This document shows positions 23,558-35,267 of a stretch of DNA of 64,000 nucleotides, one piece after another. This DNA comes from Symbiodinium microadriaticum (Eukaryota; Sar; Dinophyceae; Suessiales; Symbiodiniaceae): NCBI GenBank assembly GCA_001939145.1, contig LSRX01000066.1:786929-850928 (forward strand). Direction: 5' to 3'. The translations under genes were made by a program, and so were the position numbers. The notes below the pieces were generated by a model. It worked only from the letters and a program-made list of their open reading frames with translations, had not been told where the DNA came from and made no database searches. Numbering within the stretch: position 1 is the stretch's first letter; the number at the start of each line of letters is the position of its first letter.

Positions 23558-25660
23558 GAGCTCGGGAACTTCATCGCAAAATACGACCTAGACGGTGTGG
23601 CCTTCTCAGATTCTTCAGCATGGACTGCACATACCTACCAAACCTGAACAACTTCTGATTCTGAGGTAGATTACAACTGGGAATACCCAGGCTACCGCCA
23701 CTCAGCAGCGCCTTTTGAAATCTGTGACTTTCTTTAGCCGGGGCTGTCGTCCGGAATGTCGTGTTCGTCTTCGCCGAGGATTCGGACAGGGCTACCTGTC
23801 CGAGGAGGAGGTGTCACATCGCAATTGTAGCGTTGGCTTTTGCAAAGCCACACAAGTCGGCGAGCGACTTGCGACCGTGCCCAACGAGAGGTGAACGCGG
23901 ACTACAAAGGCTTGTCCAAGCTTGTGTTGGACGCTGAGCATCGCACGCATGCCTGCAGAAGCAGCCAGCTCTGCCAGCGAAAGGTTCTCAACGCGAGCGA
24001 TGTTCGCAAAGTACAAGTGGAATTCCAAGGCCGCGCGTCACTGTTAGCAGGTGGCAGCTGCAGCGGTGCAATTATTACCAAACCAGTCTGGAGAAAGCTG
24101 CCTTGTTGTCTTGATGTCGAAGGTGATCACTATGGCATATTATCCGGACGGTCGGCAAGAACAATTGCTGAAGCAACATCGTGCCCCGGAATGTCGGCGT
24201 GGCCAGAGCACGCCTTCAACCGAGCCAAAGGCTGCTGCAATTGTGGTGCTTTGCGCAGGTATTCCAGAGTCACGCGCCCAGACTTTGCCATTCAGAAATT
24301 TTGAAAGAGCATCATGCCTGGTTTGGCAATAGCCGTGCTTTCATGCAATGGCTCACACAGAAAAGTACATATCGCGGTTCCCAGCAAGTAGAGAAAGAGC
24401 ACATGCCTACACACCAGCACAAACACCAGTGTGTGATGCTGTGGACGTGCAGCCTGTGCCAGGGTGGTGGACCTCTTACACATGATGAGCTATGACCAAG
24501 GCAATCCTGTCACATCATCTGATTTGCTGCTTGTCATGCCCAGGACCTACGTAGAGTCTAGAGACTGGCAGAAGGCGGTGACACTAATTTTGAGTTTACT
24601 AGTTCGTGATCCCGGAGCCCATGANNNNNNNNNNNNNNNNNNNNGGTTGGGTTCATCAGCCTCAAATGGCCAGGTGGTGGGCATCACAGCTCAATGGACT
24701 ATGGGAAGAGAAGTGCCGATCAAGGGTGATTTGCTCAGTCCCGAAGATCTTTCATTTTGTTGGCCAAGTTTGTCTTGGGGATGCCGTTTCTGTCAGGAAG
24801 GGCATCTTGCCACCACTCCAATTGACAATGGGGGTGCCTTTCTACGGCAGGGGGCCTAAACATCGAAAACACTTGTTGCGTAAATGGGGGACTGCAGTAA
24901 AACCGCACCGTCTGTCAGGTCGCCACAGCCGCACTGGCGAATGGACTACATACGAAGACTTGGCAGAAACCTGAGAACCAAATGCTGTTGTTGCGCCGCA
25001 GCCGGCAGAGCTTGCAGAGTCATGTGGGAGGTGCAGAAACACTGGCCACTTGATCCCAAAGTGGATTCTGTGGCAGCAGCAGGTCAAGGACGTGCCTCAG
25101 TTCTTTTCAGTTTCAATCAACACAGATGACATGTTACTTCTTACTTGGCAGTTGCAGGATCGATCGGTTTTAACGGCGCGGTTTGCTCAGCTTGTTAATC
25201 ACGACTTGCACAACACCAAGCTTGCCACTTCCGTGGGACATTGTCATGTTGGTGTTCCTATGGTCTTGTTGAGGTGGATACTATCCGTGAAAAGACGCTC
25301 TATGCCTTGAAGCAAGGTTTGGGTGGTGCACCTTGCCAACAATTCAGGGGATGCAGCTGTTGATGTTTGTGCGCCGCTTGTGTCGCCGTGCTGTGTTGCC
25401 ATCATGTGATTTTGAGATTAGTTAAATCTGTCCATGGCCTGTCCACTGGACGATTGCGTGTTTCAGCGGAGATGTGCCAGCTCGGGTTTGGAAATGTTCG
25501 GAAGCCAGTGCGCAGGTGGCATGTTAGAGTTCCAGTAGACTTCTGAAATCCTTGAAGCGCCGTTCTCTGGGGGTGCAGCTGGCTGCAGGTCATGATTTGG
25601 GAAGTGGGACAAGACTGTCGACTGGCCCCTGTCGTGCCTGCCTTGGTCAGTGAATTCTGA
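23558..25660 (+). CDS. GH18 chitinase-like protein (13 exons, 5' end not found)
   Basis: Glycoside hydrolase family 18 enzymes cleave chitin-type beta-1,4-GlcNAc chains. Exons: 23558-23596, 23666-23690, 23779-23810, 23891-24010, 24123-24196, 24463-24500, 24674-24725, 24797-24846, 24919-24962, 25031-25088, 25158-25177, 25274-25327 and 25589-25660 (TGA). All junctions are in phase, and all exons after an intron start with G. 5' sites are seven GC, four GT and one GA. The protein reads FIAKYDLDG|VDYNWEYPG (catalytic strand with the acid Glu), GYLSEEEV, VITMAYYPDGRQE and VDLLHMMSYDQ (beta-6 MSYD). GGHHSSMDYGK, LTMGVPFYGR (beta-7), TGEWTTYEDL and VDTIREKTLYALKQGLGG follow, ending in VMIWEVGQDC (beta-8). 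The canonical DxDxE has Asn at its middle Asp (DYNWE). About 225 residues are covered; beta strands 1-3 are missing. The 24501-24673 intron contains 20 N. The end may extend if GTCAGT at 25646 is a splice site. Confidence 0.88.
24625..24644. other. Assembly gap (20 N)
   Basis: Twenty N in an intron of the GH18 gene, so the intron's true length is unknown. Flanking exons still join in phase. Confidence 0.99.
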
Positions 25661-28489
25661 AGGATATCGCGGGGTATCCCCGTCTCAGCATGTCTCAGCA
25701 TATCCCTCTCGTCTTTCAGTTTGTCCGGGTGCCACATGGGGTGCATGCATGCAGCAGGGCTGAGGGTAGTTCCATCATCCTCTAACCTACGAGAGCGAGA
25801 GAGTGACAGCTTCCAAAGCCCCTTGACATGCCCCGGATAAAGAAGGGAGAGCATGCAAGCATGTTCAAAGACCCTGGCGCATGTGTTGTCCGTGTCCGAA
25901 TCGCTATAATTATGTAATGTAGTCATGTTTACGCATTGACGGTAAAGTTTATGGCATGTACCCGCATGTTCAAGTTGAGCCCCGATGGGCCCATGGGTCA
26001 TGATAGCACATAGTAGTTGGAAATGTGCGCATATCAACGCTTTGTGCTTTTCGGCGGCTCTCTGTGCGTGTGCGTGTGTGTGGTAAGCCTTATCAGGTGT
26101 TCAATATTTTTCATGGTCTTGCTTTTGCACCTTGAGGTGCACGGTTCAACCACCCATGCTCGGGACTGAGTCACCGCTTGCATTGCTGGAACTCTGAGAT
26201 GTCAACTGCAATGGCCGAAGCGTGATGAGAACCATGCTGTTCACGATTACTAGCAGCATGGCCGTTGTTTGTGTGCCTGCTTACCATTTTGGCCAGTATT
26301 GCCAATCTCTTCCGACAGACGCACATTAGCATAGCTTTCCTTTCGTTGCTGCTCAGATCGTGTGCTCTCGTTATCCACCTTTGCCCAACATCCCGTCGCC
26401 CCTTCTCGAAATGAAAACAGTCCATGGCTCCACACTCCTACCATCTACCGGAGCCACGTCGGCCCAGGGCCCTCACAGCCCCAATCTTTACGCAGGTTGT
26501 TTGCTAGTGTGTACTGAGGTTATGTCGTATAGGATGTTGGGTCTTCTTTCATCTGGCTTGGCAATGGAAGGCTGGCAGAAATTCCGATATCACGACATAC
26601 TGGGAGGCATGTATTTCCTGCATACGCTGGAAGGACGGAGGCTATACTGGACTGTATTCTGCCGTCGATTGCCATACTTCCTCATGGACTGTTTGCTGGA
26701 TGGCTGTCGGTTTCGTCTAGTGTTGTTCCTTCGACTTTGGTTTTGCAGTTGATCATCTGACGTCTGACCTCTGAGATGTCAAGTTAGATGCGCATCGCAT
26801 GTTGCATCCTTGTTGTTGTGAGCTGTTCGATGAACGTTCTGCCCCGTCACACGCATCGGCCTCAGTACAGGATCAAAAAAGCCAAAAGCTCATTGCAGCA
26901 ATCCGAGCAGCCCAGCTCCCAAAAACCGAATTCCCCGCCGCCCCCCCCCACGCCCTACGGCCCCTCGTCGTCTCTGATGAGCCCAGAGGCGCGTACATGC
27001 CCGGAAGATGGCGCCTCTTTGCTGTGCGGGGCTCTGTTTTCCGGTAGGGCTGTGTCGTTTTAGTGCTGCGGAATGTGCTGGGTATAAGGGTATACATAAG
27101 CCTTAAGCTGCTGATGGGGATTCCCATGTTTCATGACGTTTCAGTTTAGGGGGTCTGATTAGAGTTTGGGCTTGGGGTTGAGAGGCTCTGCTGTTTTCCA
27201 CGGCTTCGGGAGGTCGAGACTTTGTAGCTAAACGTTGGGGGCACCATTATCACAATGGCCTCAGGACCTCTATGCGGAAATCTTCAGTTGATCAGATACC
27301 ATTTTAGGGTGAGGGGCTTAAAGTGCACTCCATCAGGTGTTAGTGCCTTTGACATTGACTGTCTCGTTAAGCCGCAGTTCGATCCCTGTTGAAGTCCATC
27401 TGACGTTCTCAGTCGTCCAGCTCGCATGCACGCTCGGCTTGGTCATTTGCAAAAGGATTTTGCAACTGGGGGTGTGAGGCTGTGTGGCAGGCTAGCCCGA
27501 GCAGATGCAGACCTCCATGTATGCTGTTAGAAAGAACCTGCGCATCAAGACCTGCAAGAAGTGGTACATTCGGATCTGTTCGGGTATGCCTCTCCCGTAA
27601 GCTCATGCAGGCAGCACAAACACAAACAGCATAGCAAGAAGAACGCTGAATGAGTCCAAAAACAGTCGACCCAGGCTCTCCATTTCCAGCGCTCTTACGG
27701 CTGCAAAGCGGCAACAAATGCGGACTGCAGGCAGGGTTCCAGGGTAACCACTCTGCAGGGAGGGCGAGAGAGACAGAGAGGATGAGAGAGGTGCTACTTA
27801 TAGTCATAGTTATCTTTGGCGGCATCATCATCCTTGTTTTGAAAGGCTGGGATGCGTCGCAGCAGGCGGACCATCACACCGAATTATGATGGAAAAAATG
27901 CCGCACTTTGAGAAGGGTTTCCGTTCTGCGTTGGGCAGATTTAGGTGCGTGAGATTGCAAACTGCAACTCAGGGGCGCTCATTTGAAGGGCCTGGTCGGG
28001 AGAAGGAATACACGGACCTGCACCGCAATGTGTCGCCATCTGGTATCCGACAGGGGAAAGCCACTGAAAAAACAGTCCGGATCGCATGTTCATGGGACAA
28101 CATGAGACGAAAATGCTTGCCCGTTAGCTTGCCCACCTCAAGGCATTCAAGACGTCATGATGCTGGAGCCACCACAGAGAACTGTATTCTTTGCAAAAGA
28201 AGACCCAAGCCTGCCTTGGATTTCTACAATTACAAGTTATAAATATGACCCCAAACCCCACCCCAATTATTGAGGTCCCAGGCGGTAGGCCTCGCGGCCC
28301 AGTTCCGGTGGTTGCAGTCCCCAATTTGTTAGTGCCAGAAAACCGCTCGGCGCCATGGCAGAGATCCGCCCCGCGCAGCTGCCAAGTTCAGGCTTCACTC
28401 TGCTTAGAGTGTGTATAAGGGGTTTACGTTTCACCGGGTTTCATGGTTTAGGCGTTTTAGGGTTTAGGGTTTTTTGTGCTGTCGGTGTG

Positions 28490-28728
28490 TTTAGTGTTCA
28501 TTTTGTCAAGATGAAGCTGGCTTCAGTGTTCAGTCGTCCAGAATTAAGTTTTCAGTCCGTCCAGATCTAAGTGTTCATTTGTCCAGGTTTAAGTGTTCAC
28601 ATTCACATTGTTTAAGCGTTCACTTTGGTACCCAAATAAGTGCTCACTTGTCCACATTTAAGTGTTCACTCGTCCAGATTTAAGTGTTCACTGTGGTACC
28701 CAAATAAGTGTTCACTTTGCCACCCAAA
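28490..28728. repeat. Minisatellite of AAGTGTTCACT-type units
   Basis: About eleven tandem, imperfect units of 20-28 bp. Each begins with a form of AAGTGTTCACT and continues either with GTCCAGATTT or with TGGTACCCAAAT. Two unit types alternate toward the right end, suggesting a higher-order unit made of both. Divergence is greater on the left. Confidence 0.85.
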
Positions 28729-30977
28729 GCCCCATAAAGAGTTACTGCTGGAGGAAGGGCCCAATTTAAAGCCCAGGAAAGAGAAGCACCCAGTATCCCT
28801 TAGCCCTGAAGGCCTGACTGAGAACTATTTTAAGCCCGTCAGGCTTCCCAGTCTACCCCGAAATCAAGCCTAAAGCTCCTAAACCCACCCCCCCAAACCC
28901 TGGAAACAAGCAAGCCCACAAAGAATGCCCAGAGTTCTAAACCCTACAAACCACAAAACTGTTAAAACGAGCCCTGAATGTTTGAAGCTGTTCAAGCCCT
29001 TGCAAAAGAGCCGCCTCATCCCGAAGCCCCAAACCTTAGCAACCCTTCAGGCAGGGTGGAGTGGGGAAAGGGCGAAAAGAAAATGACGTTGGTTCTAACT
29101 ACAATGGCTACAATTGCCCGAAACATTGTCATTTACAGCGTTTTGGCAACTTTCTTCAACATACTGCAGGAGGATGTTTGACGTGACGCACTGATATAAG
29201 CGTTCATGCCTTGCTCGAACATGCCCAAGCCACCGGTATGTGCAGCGTCTGGGCACTTCATACACAAGGATGTCATTAAGTTGTACAGTTCTGGTATAAG
29301 ACTCATTGTCAACGCCTTGTGTGAGCATGCCTAAAGCACTGGTACTTACGGCTTGTTGTTTCTGAGCACAACAGGGTGCGCAACGGTATGGGCATGAAGT
29401 TGATGATGACTATGATGTTTGTCGTCTCGCCGCAGCAGCCAAGATCCGCGATGCGATGGAGCAGTAGCACTGCTATGCCACCGGAGTTTTTGTTGACGCA
29501 CTCTGTGGCCTCCAGCCTCAACGACGAGTCTGGGTACTCCTAATGTCCTTAACATGCCTCGCCTCGATGATGACGACGACCACTACACAGCGATATTATG
29601 TGAATGCTTGTACTTGGTACAAATTACAACAGTTTCCAGCCTAAGCTGCAAACCTACCTTTTTCTGAAAGATCCCTAACACCTCGGTTTTCTACATTTTG
29701 AAGTAAGAGTGCAAAGTAAAACGACGACTCCCCATGCATTCCGCTTCCTTTTAGCAGCAACGCTGATAGAACCCTTTGAACCCTTCTGGCCATTGTTGAG
29801 GAGCCGTTGGCTGCTTCGGGGAGCGCCTGCGAAGAATGGGAAACGCCTTCGAGGCTGAGGCCTCGAGTGCATTTTGAGGGCCGCTTACAAAGGGATTCCT
29901 AGCAGTTACAGGCGGCTTTTATGTGGTGATAGAAGCTTTTTCTGGTAGGGTTTGCGGAACTCGATAGATAGTTTAGTAAAGTGCTTATATTTCGCGAAAA
30001 GGGCTGAAAGGTGTCGATTCGCATGCTCTCCTTGGTGTAGGTTAAGGGAGTGTGTGTTTGGCTAGACCGGGCTGCTGGACAACGAGGCCTGTGGCCAAAC
30101 AACGGTGATTATTTAGGTCTGGGTATCAAGATCTGTCAAGCTGGAAACATACATATCGGTGGTATTTGCCGCGCCCGAGCCTCGACATGGTCGTGCAGAG
30201 CGTTTGCAACCGCGACCACAACCCTTTCCACCCATGGGAGCGAAGCGGTACTGACTCTTGCGCTTGCTGCCTTCTGGTGCCCGCAGGTGCGACAAGCTTT
30301 GGAGGCCTACGCAAATCCCAAACCCTAAACCCTAAACTAAACCTTTCAGTCTTTGAAATGTTTCGGTGTCTTGACGTCTTTTGGACGTTTTGCACTTAAG
30401 GTGCTCATCCCGGTGGGGTAGGCTCATGATGGGAATGGAAAGGTTTGGTGCCTGGCTTGGGATCGAAAATTCCCTTAAAAGACATCGATTGCGGTCGACC
30501 CGAAGTCTCCCAGCTGTTGACACGGCCTCTAGCAGTCATAGCACGGATGAGCGCATTCATAGGTAGTTGGGAATGTGCGGTGTTGACATGGCAGACCGTA
30601 GCTTGGGCGAGTATTGTTCAGCAGGAGTTCTTTGCTTTAGATTGGAAGTTCCGCAGCTGTCCAATAGACTCCCAGACCCTTTACTGAAGGGACGTCCCGG
30701 CAATCCTACTGTGGATCCGTGATAAGTGCTATACTTAAAGGATTCCCCGGTGAAGCAAAGGGACATTGCGGGAGCCAGGGTAGGCCAGATTGTGATTTTA
30801 AGATGGTCCCCCGGGCCAGGTGGCGGTCAGCAAGGCCGAATGTGAATCAAATCTCCTGCGGGAGGAGGTGCGCAGCATGGCGATGTTCTGCGCAGCTATT
30901 CTTCCGAAGCATATCCATGTTCCGTGTATGCTGCAGCAGTGCATTGTAACTTGCTGATGGCCCGCTCTCTTATAGTG

Positions 30978-31097
30978 ATGAGCAATATCGCTGGAGCGCA
31001 GGTGCATTGGCTTCAAAGCCAGCTAGAGGCAGAACGCCAGCAAAACGCCGCCAGGTTCTCGCTCGGGATCTGTCCGAAATCAGAAAAATGCGTGTGA
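30978..31097 (+). CDS. Possible first exon, coiled-coil-like N-terminus
   Basis: ATG at 30978 opens a 39-codon frame whose first 25 residues (GAQVHWLQSQLEAERQQNAA) look like the start of a coiled coil. A GCCAG|GTTCTC follows and could be a splice donor. No second exon was recognised. Low confidence. Confidence 0.22.
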   Translation: MSNIAGAQVHWLQSQLEAERQQNAARFSLGICPKSEKCV

Positions 31098-31281
31098 CGA
31101 CTTCCCTCATCAAGCAGGGGAATCAACTAGACCGTACAAACCGAAGCCCTTACCACCTCCGCGTTGCAGGCTTTCCGGCTGCTCCGACTTGAAACGCAAG
31201 CTGCAGGTCAGCCGCACTAATTAGTCACATAGCTTCCTTAGAGGGTTTAGGGCCTAAGGTTGAGCGCTGCAGTTTGGGAGT

Positions 31282-31530
31282 TTGAAGGCTATCAACATGG
31301 CCATGTGTGTGTTTGCTCTTGCCAGTTCTGGTGGGGCTGCTGTTGCTTTCAGTACCACTACGTTGTTTATTCTCAACCGTTCTGTGATGCATAGCACCGA
31401 CAATCCACCGTTGTCATCTTCACTGCCGGAAGCGTTACTGGTATGGTTTCTGGCATGCTTTGGTCATGGGGTTGAGCCGGCTATGATTCTCACTTTAGTC
31501 ATGGCTTATGTAGGCCATTGCGGCTGTTGA
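31282..31530 (+). CDS. Small hydrophobic ORF, unrecognised
   Basis: An 82-codon ORF with a signal-like N-terminus and two or three hydrophobic stretches. It is uninterrupted, unlike other genes here, and has no recognisable motif. It could be an exon of a membrane protein or chance. Confidence 0.18.
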   Translation: MKAINMAMCVFALASSGGAAVAFSTTTLFILNRSVMHSTDNPPLSSSLPEALLVWFLACFGHGVEPAMILTLVMAYVGHCGC

Positions 31531-32043
31531 GCATGTCCACTATAAACGTCTTCAGGATGGCGAAGCTGTCGGTTGACGAATATGATCATGACGACGGGGG
31601 TTGCCAAGACTAAGATTGAAGACTTGAAGGTGATGACGGTCATGGGGACGATGCTCATGACGGTAATGATCAGGATGGCCTGGGCGCAATGATTGTGCTG
31701 CCGCTAGGACGACTAAAGTAAAGACTTTCACCAAAACGAGGTGTAAGGGGTTAGCGAATTTTCCTTGTAGTTGGATCAGGACACCCAGGGTAGGGGACAA
31801 CAGTTGGAGACTTCTGCTCAACCAACTAGAAACAACGCAGCACCTCCGGGGCCTAAACCCTGCAAACCCTGAACCCCGGTCCCGCAGCGCAGGAGGCACA
31901 ACAGGACCTGCAGAGGGAAAAGGAGGCCGAGCATTTGTGCCCGACACCACTCAAGCATAAGGAGCCATGACAAATAAGACACACATACACGCACATGCGG
32001 GCGTCCATCCATGCATACATGACATGCTGGCCCAGATTGCTTC

Positions 32044-32277
32044 ATGTGGTACCCGGCTGTAAAGCTTCTCCGCATGCCGCGGTCCCTGAATGAGTGGCCT
32101 GACAAGCTCAAGACCCTTTGCAGTCTGAAAAGTCCTTCAACTGCGGATCCCGCGTTCCAGGCCAGGGAGTACTGGCAGACAGAGTTCAATGCAAAAGAGG
32201 TGGCCGCGAAGGGGTTTACGACATTGACATGGATTCTTGCCCGGTATTTTGGTGTGCTCTTCTTGAAGGAGATGTAG
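32044..32277 (+). CDS. Coding-like ORF, unrecognised
   Basis: A 77-codon frame with mixed, protein-like composition (for example AREYWQTEFNAKEVAAKG in the middle). No domain recognised, no partner exons joined. Possibly one exon of an unknown gene. Confidence 0.22.
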   Translation: MWYPAVKLLRMPRSLNEWPDKLKTLCSLKSPSTADPAFQAREYWQTEFNAKEVAAKGFTTLTWILARYFGVLFLKEM

Positions 32278-35267
32278 AGTCGTAGAGTTTCAGAGGTTAG
32301 GGCATAGAGTCTTCGGTTCTCGAGCACCAAGAGGGCTTTCTTTCAGTCCTTCCCTCGAACTCTTCCTGGAACGGATTGAGTTTCCTTGCAGTCGTCGAAG
32401 TAGGGTTTGGCGCAAAGGGACCCAAACCCCCCACATCCCAAAAAACCCGAGGCCTCAAAACCTCTCAGCCTGAAGCCCTCCGATTCGAAGTTTGAATCAA
32501 CAAAACGGCACACGCCAAACCCCCAAACCTCAAGCGCAAAGCATTCCTGCGTTCTGCCAGGAGCAGTATAGCCTACTTGAGGCGAAACTCGCTGCACTGG
32601 CGATGACTGAGGTGCCTGTGGGACGGGCTCGAGGGATTGTATTGATTCTGAGGAGTAGCCTCTTCCCCACAAGGTTCGCAGGTGTTTCAGCTCTAGTATC
32701 TGGCAAGTTGTTGTTCCCGTCGACCCTGAACCAAACCCTAAATCTTATGATCAAAAATGCCCTGGAAATATCAAACTCTGAGCCCTGACCCGGTGCTCCT
32801 GGGGAGTGAGCAGAGCTGAGACGAGGCTGAAGCTGCTGAGGAGGCGAAGGCGGGACTTGACATTTGTTTGCGATCGCCGTTATTGCCACCCTCGATATTC
32901 GGACGATGATGGTTCATTCAGCTTCTTCTTGTCAATGATTTGCATGTGTTATTCGCACTAGTATCATGATGCTTGTGGCGGTTTATGAAGACGATGTCTA
33001 CTAGTTGTACTGGCTTTGTTTGACTAGCTTGGGCCACCTGAAACTAGACTAGGTGTTGAACCTTGTCGATGATGGGTTATGACACCAGTTGCTGCTCGTC
33101 TGACCAGCAACTCATCAATCAGGCTGATGAGCTGCAGGAAGATTGCACCAAGCATCATTGAACTCTTTCATGCTGCCAGATCTCGTTGTCGCTCCACTGC
33201 ACGCTAAGCTCCAAGCTGATCTTGCTGTGTCTTGTAGATACACAAGCCAAGATTCCGGATTGGCTCCCCCGGTCAGGAATGGTAAGGACAGCAGCCAGTT
33301 AAGCCTTCGCCTACACCTAAAAGCCTTCTGCAAGGCTGCAGCTTGCGCATTGATGCCCAACGGTGGCAACGAGGCGATACCTCACCGACTTCATTCGTTA
33401 AGGTTTCTGGTTTTCGGGGTCCGTAAACCCAACTTCCTAGCTCCGTTTGCAGTGCTGACCCACCGGCAACTCAGAACCGAAAATCTACCCTACGAACCAT
33501 TCAAGAAGGGGCCCAATGAAGAGTGGACCCTAGGCCGACCTCGCCGCGGAGGACGAAGATTTGCCTCCGGTGCCTCTTGGCTGCAGTCCCTTGGAAACCA
33601 TGATGTTCCGCCATGTACTTAAATGCAACATCTTCAGAGTTATTTCAGGCTCCGAGCCCCTATAATGACCAGCTTCGCTGAGAGAAGTGTTGAGTTTTCT
33701 GGGGTCAGGAGCTTTTTCTTGATGTTGCGGATCAAATCGAATCTAACATGGCGCAAGAGATGTCTCCCGAGGCTCATTGAGGATGCCGAGGAGGTGCATC
33801 CTTCAGGGACGCTGCAGGGCAGGGAAGGACCAACAGCACCAAATCAAAGTCCGAAGATGTTAAGAGCGCACAAACTGAAACCCTATAGAGAATTGCTGCC
33901 GCGTCATATCCGAGGCCATCATCATGAGATATCATTTTTTGTGGTCGAACTCCGACATAGTAAACGAGGAGAACCCATGTAAATCATACGAAGTCTCCGG
34001 GGCCCGGAAGTGCAACAAAGCATGCGCCGCATTTTTTCGCGGTGGCTTCGGGCCCTCTTTCCATGCGAGACATGCAAGACATCATGCTGTTTCGACAGTA
34101 ACAGGGTACAGGGTGCACTGTTGGTGCCGGTGCAGCATCGCAGGAGCACTATCTCGGAAAAGCTGGAACCCGGAGCCCTTGCACAAATAGCGTTCAGATA
34201 CAGCCCTTTCTGAACCTTGGTGCAGAATGCTCCGCGCCCTGCTGAACGATCCGAGGAGTTGAGCCAGGCATCCTCCGTGTTCCATGTCTTGCTTCAGTTA
34301 TTAGGATGGTCTAGGGTTAAGGGTTTAGGTTTATAGGGTCTAGGGTTTAAGCTTTAGGGTTGTGTTGGGGTTCACGTTGCATCCGCTCATGGGGTTTGCT
34401 TTGGCAGTGAACCAGGGAGGAGCCTTCGGCAGCGCAGGAAGCAGAATGTTACTTACACGGTGGCTGCTAGATGGAGCTTTTTCCGAAAAGCCCAAGCCCA
34501 CACTCGTCCTGTCTGCACTCAAAAAACGACACCTACTGAACAGTAAACTCAACCTTTCAGGAGTTCGAGGAGATATCCATGCGTTTGGCAGCGCGGCACT
34601 TTCTCTTCGAGAGTTCGAACTGTGAGACTCAGGCGTGCAGATTTTACACCCACGGCTTCTATGTCGTAACAGTGCCTGCATGAACTGAATGCTAGAGGTA
34701 TGCGACTGTTCGTTCTGGACAGATCAAATCCATCGCAGCGAAAGTCCTTTATCACAGCAGCCGAAGACAAAGAAGAGAGTATGGGGTGACCTTGACGCGG
34801 ACAGGATGTTTCGGTATAGTTCGTTATACCTCTCAACTGCTCATGAGTCGGCCCAGGCCGTGCCCTTGCGGGACGATGGAAGCTACGATCGGGACGTCGG
34901 ATCTGGAAGCTTCAGGCTTAGGTTAGGCCAAGAGCATGCTTTCGGGATTAGGAGTAGCTGGCAGGACGTTGAGGCCCATTCAGCCAGTGGGGATGTTTTT
35001 TGCAGCTGCACTCGATTGTGGGAACTCTCAGAATTCCGGCTCAGCAACTGGCTCCTGACAAGCTTGCCGCTGCCCTCTCGGTCCAGTTTTGCATTTGGCC
35101 GCACGTAATGACCACGCATGCCACTTTACTTTAGTCATGTGTAGGTCGTGTTGCGCCACCTGCTGTTGCGGCATAGTTCTGAGCTGACGCAGGGAGGTAT
35201 CGAGTAGCTCGATGTCGTTTGTCTGAACTACCTAACCCAGGCTTTGCTCGCGTCGCCCGTCCCCGCA

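Larger units (their letters stand above)
25661..35267. other. 9.6 kb with no resolved gene
   Basis: I could not assemble a gene here. The region holds telomere-like motifs (28451-28474, 30319-30343, 34306-34361), the 28.49-28.73 kb minisatellite, short Ca-rich pyrimidine tracts, and weak coding-like pieces at 30978, 31282 and 32044. The 211-codon minus-strand frame at 25402-26037 overlaps the real GH18 terminal exon and is probably chance. Exons shorter than about 40 nt from unknown families would escape this reading. Confidence 0.4.

Noticed and set aside
25050..25310. Reverse-transcriptase-like NTDD in an 86-codon ORF
   Set aside because: The ORF crosses four GH18 exon/intron boundaries. 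The DD is not in a YxDD context and the true reading frame is the chitinase.
25402..26037. 211-codon minus-strand ORF
   Set aside because: It overlaps the terminal GH18 exon (25589-25660), which is strongly supported on the + strand.
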